In this document: positions 50,082 to 59,090 of the stretch, one piece after another
Position numbering within the stretch: position 1 is the stretch's first letter
How the letters are laid out: each line of letters begins with the position of its first letter
From: Pseudidiomarina indica
GTDB lineage: Bacteria > Pseudomonadota > Gammaproteobacteria > Enterobacterales > Alteromonadaceae
Length of the DNA stretch: 64,000 nt
Direction of reading: 5' to 3'
NCBI RefSeq assembly: GCF_900104245.1
Contig: NZ_FMXN01000005.1
Span: 1-64,000 of the forward strand
The notes under the pieces: generated by a model
What the model saw: only the letters and a program-made list of their open reading frames with translations
Told to the model about the DNA's origin: nothing
Database searches by the model: none
Made by a program: the position numbers and the translations under genes

Positions 50082-51211
50082 GTCAATTACATACAGCTGC
50101 AGAAATTATCGAAGATATCCGTCAAGGTAAAATGGTGATCTTGATGGACGATGAAGACCGTGAAAATGAAGGGGATTTAATTCTCGCAGCAGAATGCGTT
50201 ACCCCTGAAGCGATTAACTTTATGGCTCGCTACGGTCGTGGCTTGATTTGTTTGACCTTAACGGAAGAACGTTGCCAGCAATTGCGTCTGCCCCTGATGG
50301 TGGACAAAAATAATTCCCCCTATGCGACGAACTTTACCGTGTCGATTGAAGCGGCGGAAGGGGTTACCACTGGAATTTCTGCCGCAGACCGCGCGCGCAC
50401 GGTGCAGGCGGCTGTCGCGAAGGATGCGAAACCAAGTGACCTGGTCATGCCAGGGCATATTTTCCCATTAAAAGCCAAGCCCGGCGGTGTCTTAAACCGA
50501 GCAGGTCATACCGAAGCTGGTTGTGATCTCGCGCGGTTAGCTGGGTTCGAACCGGCCGCGGTGATTGTTGAAGTTCTGAATGAAGATGGCACCATGGCAC
50601 GGCGCCCTGATTTAGAAAAGTTCGCCGCCGAACATGGCCTGAAAATCGGTACCATTGCAGACTTAATCGAGTATCGGTCACTCACCGAGAAAACGGTTGA
50701 GCGTAAAGCCCATTGTAAGTTGCCAACGGCGTACGGCGAGTTTGAATTGATTACTTATCAAGACACCATTGATATGCAACTTCATTATGCGCTGGTGCGC
50801 GGCGAGATTCATGCGGGTGAGCCGGTGAATGTTCGCGTGCATTTACAAGATACTTTCCATGATTTGTTTGCCACTGAGCGGACAGTGAAACGCAGCTGGC
50901 CACTGGCCAATGCGATGGAATATATCGGTAAGCATCAAGGGGTGTTGGTGGTGATAGGGCGAGATCAGCGTCCGGCCGATATTCTTGAACAAGTGATGGC
51001 CTTTGCAGCCGAAGATCGTGGGGAAGTGAAACCCGTCGCAGCGGCATCGAATGCTTCTCGAAACGTTGGGATTGGCTCACAGATCTTGGCTGATTTGGGA
51101 GTGCATCAAATGACCTTAATGAGTTCACCCAAACGCTATTCTGCCTTGTCAGGGTTTGGTTTAGAAGTGGTCGACTTCATCGAAGACGGCGAAGCCGACG
51201 ACTCAATCTAA
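50078..51211 (+). CDS. ribB: 3,4-dihydroxy-2-butanone-4-phosphate synthase with GTP-cyclohydrolase-II-like domain (RibBX type)
   Basis: 377 residues. The N-terminal half (about 1-205) is a complete DHBP synthase with [13 protein letters not shown] (25-37), [14 protein letters not shown] and [13 protein letters not shown] plus [13 protein letters not shown], so it should make dihydroxybutanone phosphate from ribulose-5-phosphate. The C-terminal half has the cyclohydrolase II fold outline but lacks the three-cysteine zinc motif (CxxECLTGDxxxSxRCDC in true RibA); 250-300 reads without a metal cysteine cluster. It is unlikely to act as RibA. Start GTG 50078 has AGGAG 9 bases upstream. Confidence 0.9.
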   Translation: MSQLHTAAEIIEDIRQGKMVILMDDEDRENEGDLILAAECVTPEAINFMARYGRGLICLTLTEERCQQLRLPLMVDKNNSPYATNFTVSIEAAEGVTTGISAADRARTVQAAVAKDAKPSDLVMPGHIFPLKAKPGGVLNRAGHTEAGCDLARLAGFEPAAVIVEVLNEDGTMARRPDLEKFAAEHGLKIGTIADLIEYRSLTEKTVERKAHCKLPTAYGEFELITYQDTIDMQLHYALVRGEIHAGEPVNVRVHLQDTFHDLFATERTVKRSWPLANAMEYIGKHQGVLVVIGRDQRPADILEQVMAFAAEDRGEVKPVAAASNASRNVGIGSQILADLGVHQMTLMSSPKRYSALSGFGLEVVDFIEDGEADDSI

Positions 51212-52075
51212 ACTCAACTCACGAACTCGGTGCCAAATTGCCTTGTGCTGAGGCGCCGAGCCAGCCAGCTGGTCTGCTTGGCGGGCCACAAATCCATTCA
51301 AATAATCAATTTCAGTGCGGCGTTGGTGTTTCACGTCCATGTACATGGATGAATAGTTTGCTGACGTTTGCGCAATGACCTGCCACGCCTGCTGCACCAA
51401 TTCATCGGCATTGAGTGCCAGCTGATGTTGGTGGGCTAACCAGACCAACTCCTCAGCCAGTTTGTGCTGTTCAGCGCGAATTGAGGGAGGTAATTCCCCA
51501 TTCCGACATTGGTGAATGACTGTAAATGGGTTAATTAAGCAGTTCATGGCTAATTTTTGCCAGCGGCGTTGCTGAATCGAGTCACTCCAATGCACCTCTG
51601 GCAGGGCGTTATTGAGAGCCTGTAGGATGGTTTCCGGTGTAGGTGTTGAGGCCTGTTGTGGCTGAGCCCAGCCGAGCCAACTTTCACCTTGTCCTGCATG
51701 GACGACCGTTGGCCCGTCGCGATAAGCGCCGTGGATTGTCACCCAGTGCAAGGTGTCGGTAGGTAACAAACTTGGTTCATTATCCAACATGCCGTTATAG
51801 CTCAGAATTAAGGTTGATCCCGCAGGTAACGGCCATTGCTGCAATTCATCGAGAAAATCGCCGACACTATACGCCTTGATAGCGGCAAACACGTGCATGG
51901 GTTGTGACAACGGCAAATTTTGGGTGCTGAATTGAAACTGCGCGCCCTGCATGCCCAGCGCTACTGATGTGATCTCTGGTTGTCTTAATTTAAGTACGAC
52001 GTTGTTGCCGCTGCGCTGTAACGATGCCGCCATAAGACTACCAATGGCCCCTTGGCCAACGATCAGCCACTGCAT
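51203..52075 (-). CDS. panE: 2-dehydropantoate 2-reductase (ketopantoate reductase)
   Basis: 290 residues. N-terminal Rossmann fold with [13 protein letters not shown] (7-19), then the catalytic K/N pair in [12 protein letters not shown] (about 169-180) and conserved NG in SYNGMLDNE. Reduces ketopantoate with NADPH in pantothenate synthesis. Ends 9 bases inside the opposing ribBX end. Sequence similarity is moderate, so other ApbA/PanE-family oxidoreductases remain possible. Confidence 0.82.
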   Translation of the reverse strand: MQWLIVGQGAIGSLMAASLQRSGNNVVLKLRQPEITSVALGMQGAQFQFSTQNLPLSQPMHVFAAIKAYSVGDFLDELQQWPLPAGSTLILSYNGMLDNEPSLLPTDTLHWVTIHGAYRDGPTVVHAGQGESWLGWAQPQQASTPTPETILQALNNALPEVHWSDSIQQRRWQKLAMNCLINPFTVIHQCRNGELPPSIRAEQHKLAEELVWLAHQHQLALNADELVQQAWQVIAQTSANYSSMYMDVKHQRRTEIDYLNGFVARQADQLAGSAPQHKAIWHRVRELSLD

Positions 52076-53410
52076 TTATTGTTGCTCCTGATGATATTGT
52101 TGCTCTAATCGAGTTAAGGGTTTTCGCAGCGCAATGAGAATGATCAGGCTCGGAACCACCATCACTGCGGTCAGAATAAAGAACAGCTGCCAATCACCCT
52201 CTAGCCAATCCACGACGTAGCCACTGTAGGAAGATAGTAAGGTTCGCCCCAGGTTTCCTAATGATGCAAATAAGGCGTACTGAGTGGCGGTAAAGGCGCG
52301 GTGACAGAGTAAACTAATGAAGGCGACAAATGCGACCGTGGACCAAGCTCCGGTAAATCCATCAATGAGCACGGCTGCCAGGAGTAAGTTCGTATCGGGA
52401 CCCACGCCGGCAATCCACGCAAACATCAGGTTTGATGATGCCATGGCGACACCACCAATTAGCAGACCGCGAATAATTCCCACACGTAAATTGACGTAAC
52501 TGCCTAGAATGGCAAAGATGATGGTGACCCACCAGTTGACCATTTTCGAGTAGATTCCAATTTCCTCGTTGGTGAAGCCCACTTCTTTATAGAAGACAAT
52601 GGACATCCGTCCCAGGAAAGCTTCGCCCAGCTTAAATAAGAAAATAAAACTTAGAATACCGATGGCGAGCTGCCAGCCGCTCCGCTTAAAAAACTCGGTA
52701 ATGGGGGCGACGAGCGTGACCGCCAACCATTCTAACCAATGATTGAAGACCGGAGGGGCCTGTTGGTATCGCTGGGACTCACGAACCCAGAATACCGCGA
52801 TAATTTGGATGCCAATGAGGAGGCACAAATAGCCATAAGCATCTTGCCAGGTGACTTGGGTACCATCGACAAATAAGAATGGAATGGCTCCCAAACCGCT
52901 GTAGCCGGTCCACCAGCCTGCGGTCGCCATGGCAGCACCAGCAGATTGGAGTCGTGCTTCATGGGGCCCAAAGGTTTCAATCCGAAACGCATCGATGGCA
53001 ATGTCTTGGGTGGCGGAAAAAATAGCGATGAGTAGGGCTGCAAAAGCGGCCCACCACAGGTTTTCTACGACCGAAATCTGGCTCAGTAACAAGGTGGCGG
53101 CCAAAATTCCGAATAAGCAGAACGCAATCCAAGCACGGCGGGCTCCCAAGTGACGATGGAGCCCAGGGATTCGAATCCGATCGACGAATGGCGCCCACAG
53201 CGCATTGATGGAATACACCACAAAGACCACGCCAAATAGCCCGATTGCTGAGCGATTGACGCCCATTTCTTGCAACCAAGCGGAGAGCATGGAACCAATC
53301 AACACCCATGGAAAACCGCTAATGACCCCAAACCCGAAGATTGTCCAGAGTCGTGGTTCGCGGTAGACCTTAAGGTCTTGGTACCATGGGGGAGAGGAGG
53401 ATTGGCTCAT
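52076..53410 (-). CDS. ampG: Muropeptide permease AmpG (MFS)
   Basis: 444 residues, about twelve membrane helices. The pattern GFPWVLIGSMLSAWLQE near the start and SATQDIAIDAFRIE in helix 4 are AmpG hallmarks, along with VRESQRY-type loop. AmpG imports anhydro-muropeptides released by transglycosylases such as MltB and RlpA. ATG 53408-53410 overlaps the ppi stop (ATGA); the longer frame lies within the cyclophilin gene. Slightly shorter than the 491-residue E. coli protein. Confidence 0.9.
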   Translation of the reverse strand: MSQSSSPPWYQDLKVYREPRLWTIFGFGVISGFPWVLIGSMLSAWLQEMGVNRSAIGLFGVVFVVYSINALWAPFVDRIRIPGLHRHLGARRAWIAFCLFGILAATLLLSQISVVENLWWAAFAALLIAIFSATQDIAIDAFRIETFGPHEARLQSAGAAMATAGWWTGYSGLGAIPFLFVDGTQVTWQDAYGYLCLLIGIQIIAVFWVRESQRYQQAPPVFNHWLEWLAVTLVAPITEFFKRSGWQLAIGILSFIFLFKLGEAFLGRMSIVFYKEVGFTNEEIGIYSKMVNWWVTIIFAILGSYVNLRVGIIRGLLIGGVAMASSNLMFAWIAGVGPDTNLLLAAVLIDGFTGAWSTVAFVAFISLLCHRAFTATQYALFASLGNLGRTLLSSYSGYVVDWLEGDWQLFFILTAVMVVPSLIILIALRKPLTRLEQQYHQEQQ

Positions 53411-53988
53411 GAAGCAGGCAATAATTCGACTTTGAGCAGCACTGGCGGTTGTTTCGGAACATCTGGCCAACCCGTCTGTTCATGAATCCTAGTTTCCACT
53501 GTCGCCATTTGCTCCAGTACCTCCATGCCTTCAACCACACTGCCAAACACGGTGTAACCCCAGCGTCGACTAGATGGGTTCAACGACTCGTTGTCATTCA
53601 CGTTAAAATAGAATTGGCGGGTAGCAGAATGTGGCTCGGACATCCGCGCCATGGCAATGGTGCCGTATTGATTTAACAGGCCATTGCCCGATTCGTTGGG
53701 AATGGGCTTAAACATGGTTCGCTCGTTGAACTCCACGTCGTAGCCACCCCCTTGCACCACAAACCCTGGGATGATGCGATGAAAAATCGTCTCGTTATAA
53801 CTGCCTGACTGCACATAGGTTAAAAAGTTTTCAACGGTGAGTGGGGCTCTGGAACGGTTGAGCTCCACCACAATATCGCCAGCACTGGTGGTGAATTTAA
53901 CCCGAGGAAACAGGTTGTCCGGTTGCGGTTGCAACGCCTGAGTGGAACAAGAAACCAAGAAGGCCAAAACTAATAATAGATAACGCAT
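53407..53988 (-). CDS. Periplasmic cyclophilin-type peptidyl-prolyl isomerase
   Basis: 193 residues. A signal peptide (about 1-18) precedes a cyclophilin domain with FHRIIPGFVVQGGG and TRQFYFNVNDN, plus GYTVFGSVVEGMEVLE. These are the catalytic-core motifs of PpiA/PpiB proteins. Cysteine 14 in LVSC could be a lipobox, making it a lipoprotein, but the fit is uncertain. Overlaps ampG by 4 bases and starts one base after rlmG. Confidence 0.88.
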   Translation of the reverse strand: MRYLLLVLAFLVSCSTQALQPQPDNLFPRVKFTTSAGDIVVELNRSRAPLTVENFLTYVQSGSYNETIFHRIIPGFVVQGGGYDVEFNERTMFKPIPNESGNGLLNQYGTIAMARMSEPHSATRQFYFNVNDNESLNPSSRRWGYTVFGSVVEGMEVLEQMATVETRIHEQTGWPDVPKQPPVLLKVELLPAS

Positions 53989-53989
53989 C

Positions 53990-55099
53990 TTACCCTCGTG
54001 CTTGATAAATCATGAACTTATTGTTCTGTGCGACGGTTTTTACGGTGCGAAACAGTCGCTTTAATGCATGATAATAAGGCAGATGACGATTAGCCACTAC
54101 CCATAATTCACCATTTTTCCGTAATACCCGTTTGCTATCGCGAAACATCTGTTGGGCGATATGTTCGGTCACCACATGCTCTTGATGAAATGGTGGATTG
54201 CATAAAATTAAGTCGGCACTTTGTGCCGCTCTTGCCGTTAAGCAATCATCGACCACTGTTGTATATTGCGATGACCCTGGCAAGTTGGCTGCGATATTAC
54301 GGATAACCGATGCGATAGTCAGATACGACTCATCCACAAATTCAATGTGACTCTGGGGAGAAAGTTGCGCATAACGCAAACCGAGGACGCCATTACCACA
54401 GCCTAAGTCGATCACCTGCTCGGCACCCGGAGGAGGAAGATGCTCCAGTAAAAAACGGGCACCGATATCCAGTTGGTTGCGAGCAAAAACTCCGGCATGG
54501 TGGGATAATTTCAACCCGAACTCTGGTAAGTCCCACTCGCTGATAAAGCGATTTTCATCGAGAGGAACCTGTTTTAAGGTGGCCGTTACGATGCGACACT
54601 TTCGTTTGATCAAGGAAAACTCAACCGGTTCACAATAGTGTTCAAACAGCGCCCGCACCGAGGGGGTGAATAATTTACTTTTAGCGGCAGCATATAAGGG
54701 CGTGCCAGGTGCTAAGCTGGCGCTTAACTTTGCCAACTGAAATTCAAGTAAACTCAAGCTTTTAGGAAGCTTTAAATACACCACGTCGGTTGTTGCAGGG
54801 AGCGGATCTAACGGTGTTAGACGTTGTAATGTATTGGGTAACTGGTTTTGTGCTAAATTATTAAACCAAGCACAATGACTGACATAAGAGTCACTCAGGC
54901 TCGCCACTTGAGTTGAGGCCAGTGGCATTAACAATGCCCCCCACTGATCATTCACCAGCAACGGGTTCTGGTCACTGCGTTCGGCAATGATGTCATGCAG
55001 CAATTCGTCAGCGGCTTCCCATGCTTGTAATGTATCGCGAGAGGTTTTTGGATATCGGTGCAGTTGCCATTGGCTACTGCCACTAGTCATGATTGTCAT
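53990..55099 (-). CDS. rlmG: 23S rRNA G1835 N2-methyltransferase
   Basis: 369 residues. A degenerate N-terminal methyltransferase-like domain (with YLKLPKSLSLLEFQLAKL) precedes the active SAM domain: VIDLGCGNGVLGL and the NPPF catalytic motif in LILCNPPFHQEH, followed by GELWVVANRHLPYYHAL. This arrangement and the last block match RlmG rather than its paralogue RsmC. Divergent from fabH by 107 bases. Confidence 0.9.
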   Translation of the reverse strand: MTIMTSGSSQWQLHRYPKTSRDTLQAWEAADELLHDIIAERSDQNPLLVNDQWGALLMPLASTQVASLSDSYVSHCAWFNNLAQNQLPNTLQRLTPLDPLPATTDVVYLKLPKSLSLLEFQLAKLSASLAPGTPLYAAAKSKLFTPSVRALFEHYCEPVEFSLIKRKCRIVTATLKQVPLDENRFISEWDLPEFGLKLSHHAGVFARNQLDIGARFLLEHLPPPGAEQVIDLGCGNGVLGLRYAQLSPQSHIEFVDESYLTIASVIRNIAANLPGSSQYTTVVDDCLTARAAQSADLILCNPPFHQEHVVTEHIAQQMFRDSKRVLRKNGELWVVANRHLPYYHALKRLFRTVKTVAQNNKFMIYQARG

Positions 55100-55141
55100 G
55101 CGCTCACTTGTTATCGACTAAGGTAAATGAATGGTCGGACA

Positions 55142-55169
55142 TTTCACTGTACGACATTCGTGATATGAT
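55142..55169 (+). promoter_or_regulatory. Promoter for the FabH-type gene
   Basis: TATGAT (55164-55169) with an upstream TGA giving an extended -10 element, 16 bases after TTTCAC (55142-55147), which is a poor -35 match. It lies 38 bases before the GTG start in the rlmG-fabH gap. Confidence 0.45.
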
Positions 55170-55206
55170 AGCGAAAAACGACCGCTGACTATATAGGTTT
55201 TAACAC

Positions 55207-56298
55207 GTGAAAAAATACGCTGAAATTACCGGCTGGGGTAAATGTTTACCACCTGCCAAATTAACAAACGATGATCTCGCCACTTTTTTAGATACGTCCG
55301 ATGAGTGGATTCGAACGCGCACAGGAATTGAAGAGCGCCGTGTTAGTGCCGTGGGCACGTCGAAGATGGCGGTGGTTGCAGCGCGTAACGCATTAGCAGC
55401 AGCGGGCTTGGACGCTGAAGAACTCGATTTGATTTTAGTGGGTACTTGTACCCCAGATGAGATTATCCCTAACGTGGCATCCGCGGTGCAGCGCGATTTA
55501 GGTAATAAAACAGCCGCAGCGTTTGACTTAAACGCGGCATGTAGTAGTTTCTTATATGGGTTGCATTATGCCACCCAAGCCATCCGTACCGGCGCGCATA
55601 AAAAAGTCTTGGTGATTGGTGCAGAGCGTTTAACTCGTATCTTGGACTGGACCAAGCGGGAAAGTGCCGTACTGTTCGGTGATGGTGCTGGTGCAATGAT
55701 TCTGGAAGCCAGTGATGTGGAAAGTGGCCTTTTGGCTTCTCACGTGACCTGCGATGCGGAAGCACGTGATGTATTATCACTTGAATTTGGCATGAGCTTT
55801 GACCGGTTTGGGTTTGACGGAATCATGCCATTTAACTTTATCGGCCAGGAAATTTTCAAGCGCGCGGTAAAAGGCATGAACACCGCTGTCGAGCGCGTCT
55901 TTGCAGAAACCGGCTTAACCACCGATGACATTGATTCATTGATTCCGCATCAGGCCAATAAACGGTTGATCGACTACCTGGCAAAAATGTGCAATGTGCC
56001 GGAAGAAAAAACCGTCATTAACATTCAGAAGTATGGCAACACGTCATCGGCAACCTTGCCGATCGCTTTTTGTGAAGCGGTGGAGCAGGGCATTGTCAAA
56101 CCGGGAGACACCATTGTCTCTGCGGTGTTTGGTGGCGGTTTAACGTGTGGTGCGGGAATTATTAAATGGGGCCAACGGGTCACTCCAATTCGTGATAATA
56201 CCGAAACTTTACCGGATACTGGTGAGACAGCGCTCGATTTAATCCTTCCTTTATATCAAGGAACCAAAGCAGCATGGGAAAAACGTGGCGATGAGTGA
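55207..56298 (+). CDS. fabH: Beta-ketoacyl-ACP synthase III (FabH-type)
   Basis: 363 residues, longer than the usual 317. The thiolase-fold catalytic triad is C112 (LNAACSSFLYG), H248 (IPHQANKR) and N278 (KYGNTSSA). The extra 40 residues follow the core end and contain LPDTGETALDLILPLYQG. FabH starts fatty-acid synthesis from acetyl-CoA and malonyl-ACP, but it is away from the usual plsX-fabH-fabD cluster and is followed by an enoyl-CoA hydratase, so a paralogue with other acyl-CoA preference is plausible. GTG start. Confidence 0.85.
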   Translation: MKKYAEITGWGKCLPPAKLTNDDLATFLDTSDEWIRTRTGIEERRVSAVGTSKMAVVAARNALAAAGLDAEELDLILVGTCTPDEIIPNVASAVQRDLGNKTAAAFDLNAACSSFLYGLHYATQAIRTGAHKKVLVIGAERLTRILDWTKRESAVLFGDGAGAMILEASDVESGLLASHVTCDAEARDVLSLEFGMSFDRFGFDGIMPFNFIGQEIFKRAVKGMNTAVERVFAETGLTTDDIDSLIPHQANKRLIDYLAKMCNVPEEKTVINIQKYGNTSSATLPIAFCEAVEQGIVKPGDTIVSAVFGGGLTCGAGIIKWGQRVTPIRDNTETLPDTGETALDLILPLYQGTKAAWEKRGDE

Positions 56299-57037
56299 GT
56301 TCATTCTCTCGGAGGTGCGACAGCAGGTACTGTGGCTGACGCTGAACCGACCGGAAAAGAAAAATGCCTTAACGCAAGACATGTATCGCGCGTTAAACCA
56401 AGCGTTGCTTGAAGCTGAGCAAGATACCTCGATTGCCGCTGTCGTTATTACCGGGGCAGGCGATAGTTTTACTGCTGGTAATGATTTGCATGATTTTCTA
56501 GCGGTGGAAGCTTTGGATGATACCGCGCCTCCGTTTCAATTCTTATACACGTTAAGCCGATTAACCGTGCCAGTGGTGGCGGCGGTTAACGGGCTCGCTA
56601 TCGGCATTGGCACCACCATTTTACTGCACTGTGATTTGGTTTATGCGAGTAGCAACGCACAATTTGCCTTGCCCTTTATTAATCTGGGCTTGGTGCCTGA
56701 AGCCGGTTCGAGTTTATTGCTCCCGCAACGAGTGGGGTATCTCAACGCAGCTGAATTGCTATTGTTAGGGGATTCCTTCAGTGCTCAGCAAGCGTTGGAG
56801 TTTGGCTTGGTGAATCGTGTGGTGGAGCCGGATGCGTTACTGGAAACCGTCACTACAGTTACCAGTGCCCTGGCGGCGAAACCGCAAGGTAGTTTACGGG
56901 CCAGCAAGCAACTGATGAAGTTACCCCCTGAAACGGTGGCAGAGCGGATTGGGCGTGAGGCGACTGTCTTTGCTCAAGCGTTAACGTCAGATGCGGCACG
57001 AGCAGCAATTCACGCCGTCTTACAGCGTAAGAAATAA
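56291..57037 (+). CDS. Enoyl-CoA hydratase/isomerase family protein
   Basis: 248 residues, crotonase fold. LNRPEKKNALTQDMYRAL and the oxyanion-hole region GAGDSFTAGNDLHDF are clear; the second conserved block is PEAGSSLLLPQRVG, with a glutamate at the usual Glu2 position. Could hydrate enoyl-CoA or isomerise it; activity not predictable. It overlaps the fabH end by 8 bases. ATG 56291 used; an in-frame GTG six bases earlier is possible. Confidence 0.85.
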   Translation: MSEFILSEVRQQVLWLTLNRPEKKNALTQDMYRALNQALLEAEQDTSIAAVVITGAGDSFTAGNDLHDFLAVEALDDTAPPFQFLYTLSRLTVPVVAAVNGLAIGIGTTILLHCDLVYASSNAQFALPFINLGLVPEAGSSLLLPQRVGYLNAAELLLLGDSFSAQQALEFGLVNRVVEPDALLETVTTVTSALAAKPQGSLRASKQLMKLPPETVAERIGREATVFAQALTSDAARAAIHAVLQRKK

Positions 57038-57075
57038 CCTCCTGTTTAATAAACCAGCAGTCGGTTGCAATAGCC

Positions 57076-57104
57076 TTGCGACCCCTGCTGCTTTAAGCGA
57101 TAAT
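57076..57104 (+). promoter_or_regulatory. Promoter of the SRP RNA gene
   Basis: TTGCGA (57076-57081), 17 bases, GATAAT (57099-57104), then a GC-containing discriminator GCTCGCG. It ends 11 bases before the mature 4.5S RNA start. Confidence 0.65.
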
Positions 57105-57115
57105 GCTCGCGTTAT

Positions 57116-57225
57116 GGCGACCTCATTGGTCCCCTCGCAACATGAACTGGCGAACCCGGTCAGGCCCGGAAGGGAGCAGCCGTAGTCAGGGAAATGTGTG
57201 CCGGGGTGTGGCTGGTGGGGTTGCC
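57116..57225 (+). ncRNA. ffs: Signal recognition particle RNA (4.5S)
   Basis: About 110 bases folding into one long hairpin. The ends GGCGACCTCATTGG and CTGGTGGGGTTGCC pair with G-T wobbles. The apical region CCGGAAGGGAGCAGCC carries the GGAA tetraloop and the internal loops that bind Ffh M domain, as in E. coli 4.5S. ATG-started frames across it are accidental. The 5' and 3' ends are estimated from pairing. Confidence 0.93.
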
Positions 57226-57335
57226 TCCCTTCGATACTGTCTTGCTGTCCCATTGAAAACACGTCAAACTACACTGAATCCAGTGTGCTTTCTGCATCCT
57301 TTCAAAAATAATTCATAATCATGACTGAGGACCGC

Positions 57336-58463
57336 ATGGCAAAAAATATCAAACCCGTTTATTACGGTGAGTATCTGCAGCTAGATAAACTGCTTGATGC
57401 TCAGTCCCCCCATAGCAAGCGATATGGCCCAGAGGCACATGATGAAATGCTCTTTATCATTGTGCACCAAGTTTATGAACTGTGGTTTAAACAAGTGCTG
57501 CACGAATTATGGAGCATTCATCGCGAGTTTCAACAGCCAGAACTTGATGATAGAGCGATGCAAACCGTGGTCCATCGATTACGACGAGTCTTAGCGATTC
57601 AAGAGCTAATGAATCAGCAAGTCGGCATCATTGAGACCATGACTCCCCAAGAGTTTTTAGAGTTTCGGGATTATTTGGTGCCTGCGTCTGGCTTTCAGAG
57701 TATTCAATTTAAAGAGTTAGAGATTCTATTAGGCCTGACCCGTGACACTCGTATTACTTACGATCAAGCGTCATTTTATAGTCGTTTGAATGATAGCGAC
57801 CGCGCTTACTTGGAGCAACTAGAGCAACAACCGAGTTTATTTGATGGGGTGGATCAATGGTTGGCTCGCATGCCATTTTTGGAATTCGATGATTTCAGTT
57901 TTTGGGACATGTATCAGCAAGCAGTCACGCGTGCCTTGGATAGGGATGAACAAATCATTCGCAATAACATTACGAGTGAGCAAGAACTCAACGCTGAGCT
58001 CGCCAACCTGCAAGTGAATAGAAACAATTTCTCTGCATTATTTGATAGCGAAAGTTATGGTTCGTTACAGGCAGAACAGCGCGTGCGTTTATCACAGCGT
58101 GCCATGTTAAGTGCCTTATTTATTACCCAGTATCGTGAAGAACCCGCATTTCACCTCGCGTACCAAGTGATTACAGCACTCATTGAAATGGATGAGAAAC
58201 TTACCATTTGGCGCTACAAACATGCCATGATGGTGCAGCGCATGATTGGTACGAAAATTGGGACAGGTGGCTCTTCAGGGCATGATTACTTACGCCGAAC
58301 CACAGAACAGAATCGGGTATTTAGAGACTTTTTTGCGATGGCGACTTATTTACTTCCCAAGCATGACTTACCTGACTTACCGCCATTACTACGTCAAGCA
58401 CTGGGCTTCCATTTCCAACAACGGCCTAAGGACGAGGGCGCTGCTCCTGCTGGAACCAATTGA
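57336..58463 (+). CDS. kynA: Tryptophan 2,3-dioxygenase
   Basis: 375 residues. Heme ligand histidine H296 sits in WRYKHAMMVQRMIG, followed by TKIGTGGSSGHDYLRRT, the signature of the family; YGEYLQLDKLL and HDEMLFIIVHQVYELWFKQ at the start are also characteristic, with the active-site histidine in IIVHQ. It opens tryptophan to N-formylkynurenine. ATG 57336 is used because GAGG is 5 bases upstream; ATG 57321 is an alternative. No other kynurenine gene follows. Confidence 0.92.
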   Translation: MAKNIKPVYYGEYLQLDKLLDAQSPHSKRYGPEAHDEMLFIIVHQVYELWFKQVLHELWSIHREFQQPELDDRAMQTVVHRLRRVLAIQELMNQQVGIIETMTPQEFLEFRDYLVPASGFQSIQFKELEILLGLTRDTRITYDQASFYSRLNDSDRAYLEQLEQQPSLFDGVDQWLARMPFLEFDDFSFWDMYQQAVTRALDRDEQIIRNNITSEQELNAELANLQVNRNNFSALFDSESYGSLQAEQRVRLSQRAMLSALFITQYREEPAFHLAYQVITALIEMDEKLTIWRYKHAMMVQRMIGTKIGTGGSSGHDYLRRTTEQNRVFRDFFAMATYLLPKHDLPDLPPLLRQALGFHFQQRPKDEGAAPAGTN

Positions 58464-58722
58464 TCGCTTGATGCAGCGAACGCAGTTGATGCGCTAAATG
58501 TTCCGACAACCACTGGCTTCGCTGGCTGGTTGTCGCTTGCTCTAGGCGACGCAAGTTACGGCGCAGCTCGTGAATGTAATCTTGCGGGTGATCGACGTCC
58601 TGATTGAATAACTGAGGATCAAACCAACCTGCAAAAGCATCAGCATTGATATTCAGTTGCTGTAGTTGGTGTTCTAACCGCTCGATTTGCTGTGTAAGCC
58701 GTTGTTTCAGTTGTGGATCCAT
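58426..58722 (-). CDS. PriC-like primosomal protein, short form
   Basis: 98 residues, helical and glutamine-rich. FDPQLFNQ and WLSEHLAHQLRSLHQA resemble the N-terminal half of PriC (PF07445), which helps restart stalled forks by loading DnaB; E. coli PriC is 175 residues, so this one lacks the C-terminal domain. GAGAAG is upstream of the ATG. Its end overlaps the tail of the tryptophan dioxygenase gene by 38 bases on the opposite strand. Resemblance is only partial. Confidence 0.6.
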   Translation of the reverse strand: MDPQLKQRLTQQIERLEHQLQQLNINADAFAGWFDPQLFNQDVDHPQDYIHELRRNLRRLEQATTSQRSQWLSEHLAHQLRSLHQAINWFQQEQRPRP

Positions 58723-59090
58723 TTGCTTCTCTTTTAGATGTGATTCTATTCAGTGCGTCATACCCTAGAAATAAGGTAAGTGTACTGTAAATACCTCGGT
58801 GAAACTACGAGCTCAATTTGAAGTGAATCAGGCTCCCTCAACCCACCCTAATTATCTTAAGTGTTAAGATTGTGTGAGCAGATGGAATGAATTGGAGCCT
58901 GTCTATTTTAGCCCACTTAGGCTGTTGACATTGTCTTATTGATCGTGGGAGTATTGAGCATTATTACCTTGGTGTACTCCACAGGTAGTAGCTGCAAGTG
59001 TTGATTAAATTCTATTCGTCACTCAATAACTGGGAGGCTAACGGTGTGTTACCGTTATGCTAATAAGTTAAGTCAAATTGGTTGGGAACT
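58723..59090. other. Noncoding region upstream of the TonB operon
   Basis: 368 bases with no convincing gene. It holds a perfect AT-rich hairpin ATCTTAA-GTG-TTAAGAT (58854-58870) flanked by GGCTCC and GGAGCC inverted arms, and a second hairpin AACGGT-GTGTT-ACCGTT (59040-59056) close to the first gene. A TTGACA at 58922 has no matching -10 at 16-18 bases. I see no Fur box. GTTGGGAACT precedes the DUF3450 ATG. Confidence 0.55.

Noticed and set aside
57020-57318. Small frames on both strands over the SRP RNA
   Set aside because: They lie on a structured RNA with its own promoter and do not resemble proteins.
58740-59090. Fur box before the TonB operon
   Set aside because: Only a weak match (GCATTATTACC near 58959); it has too few identities to the 19-base site to claim.
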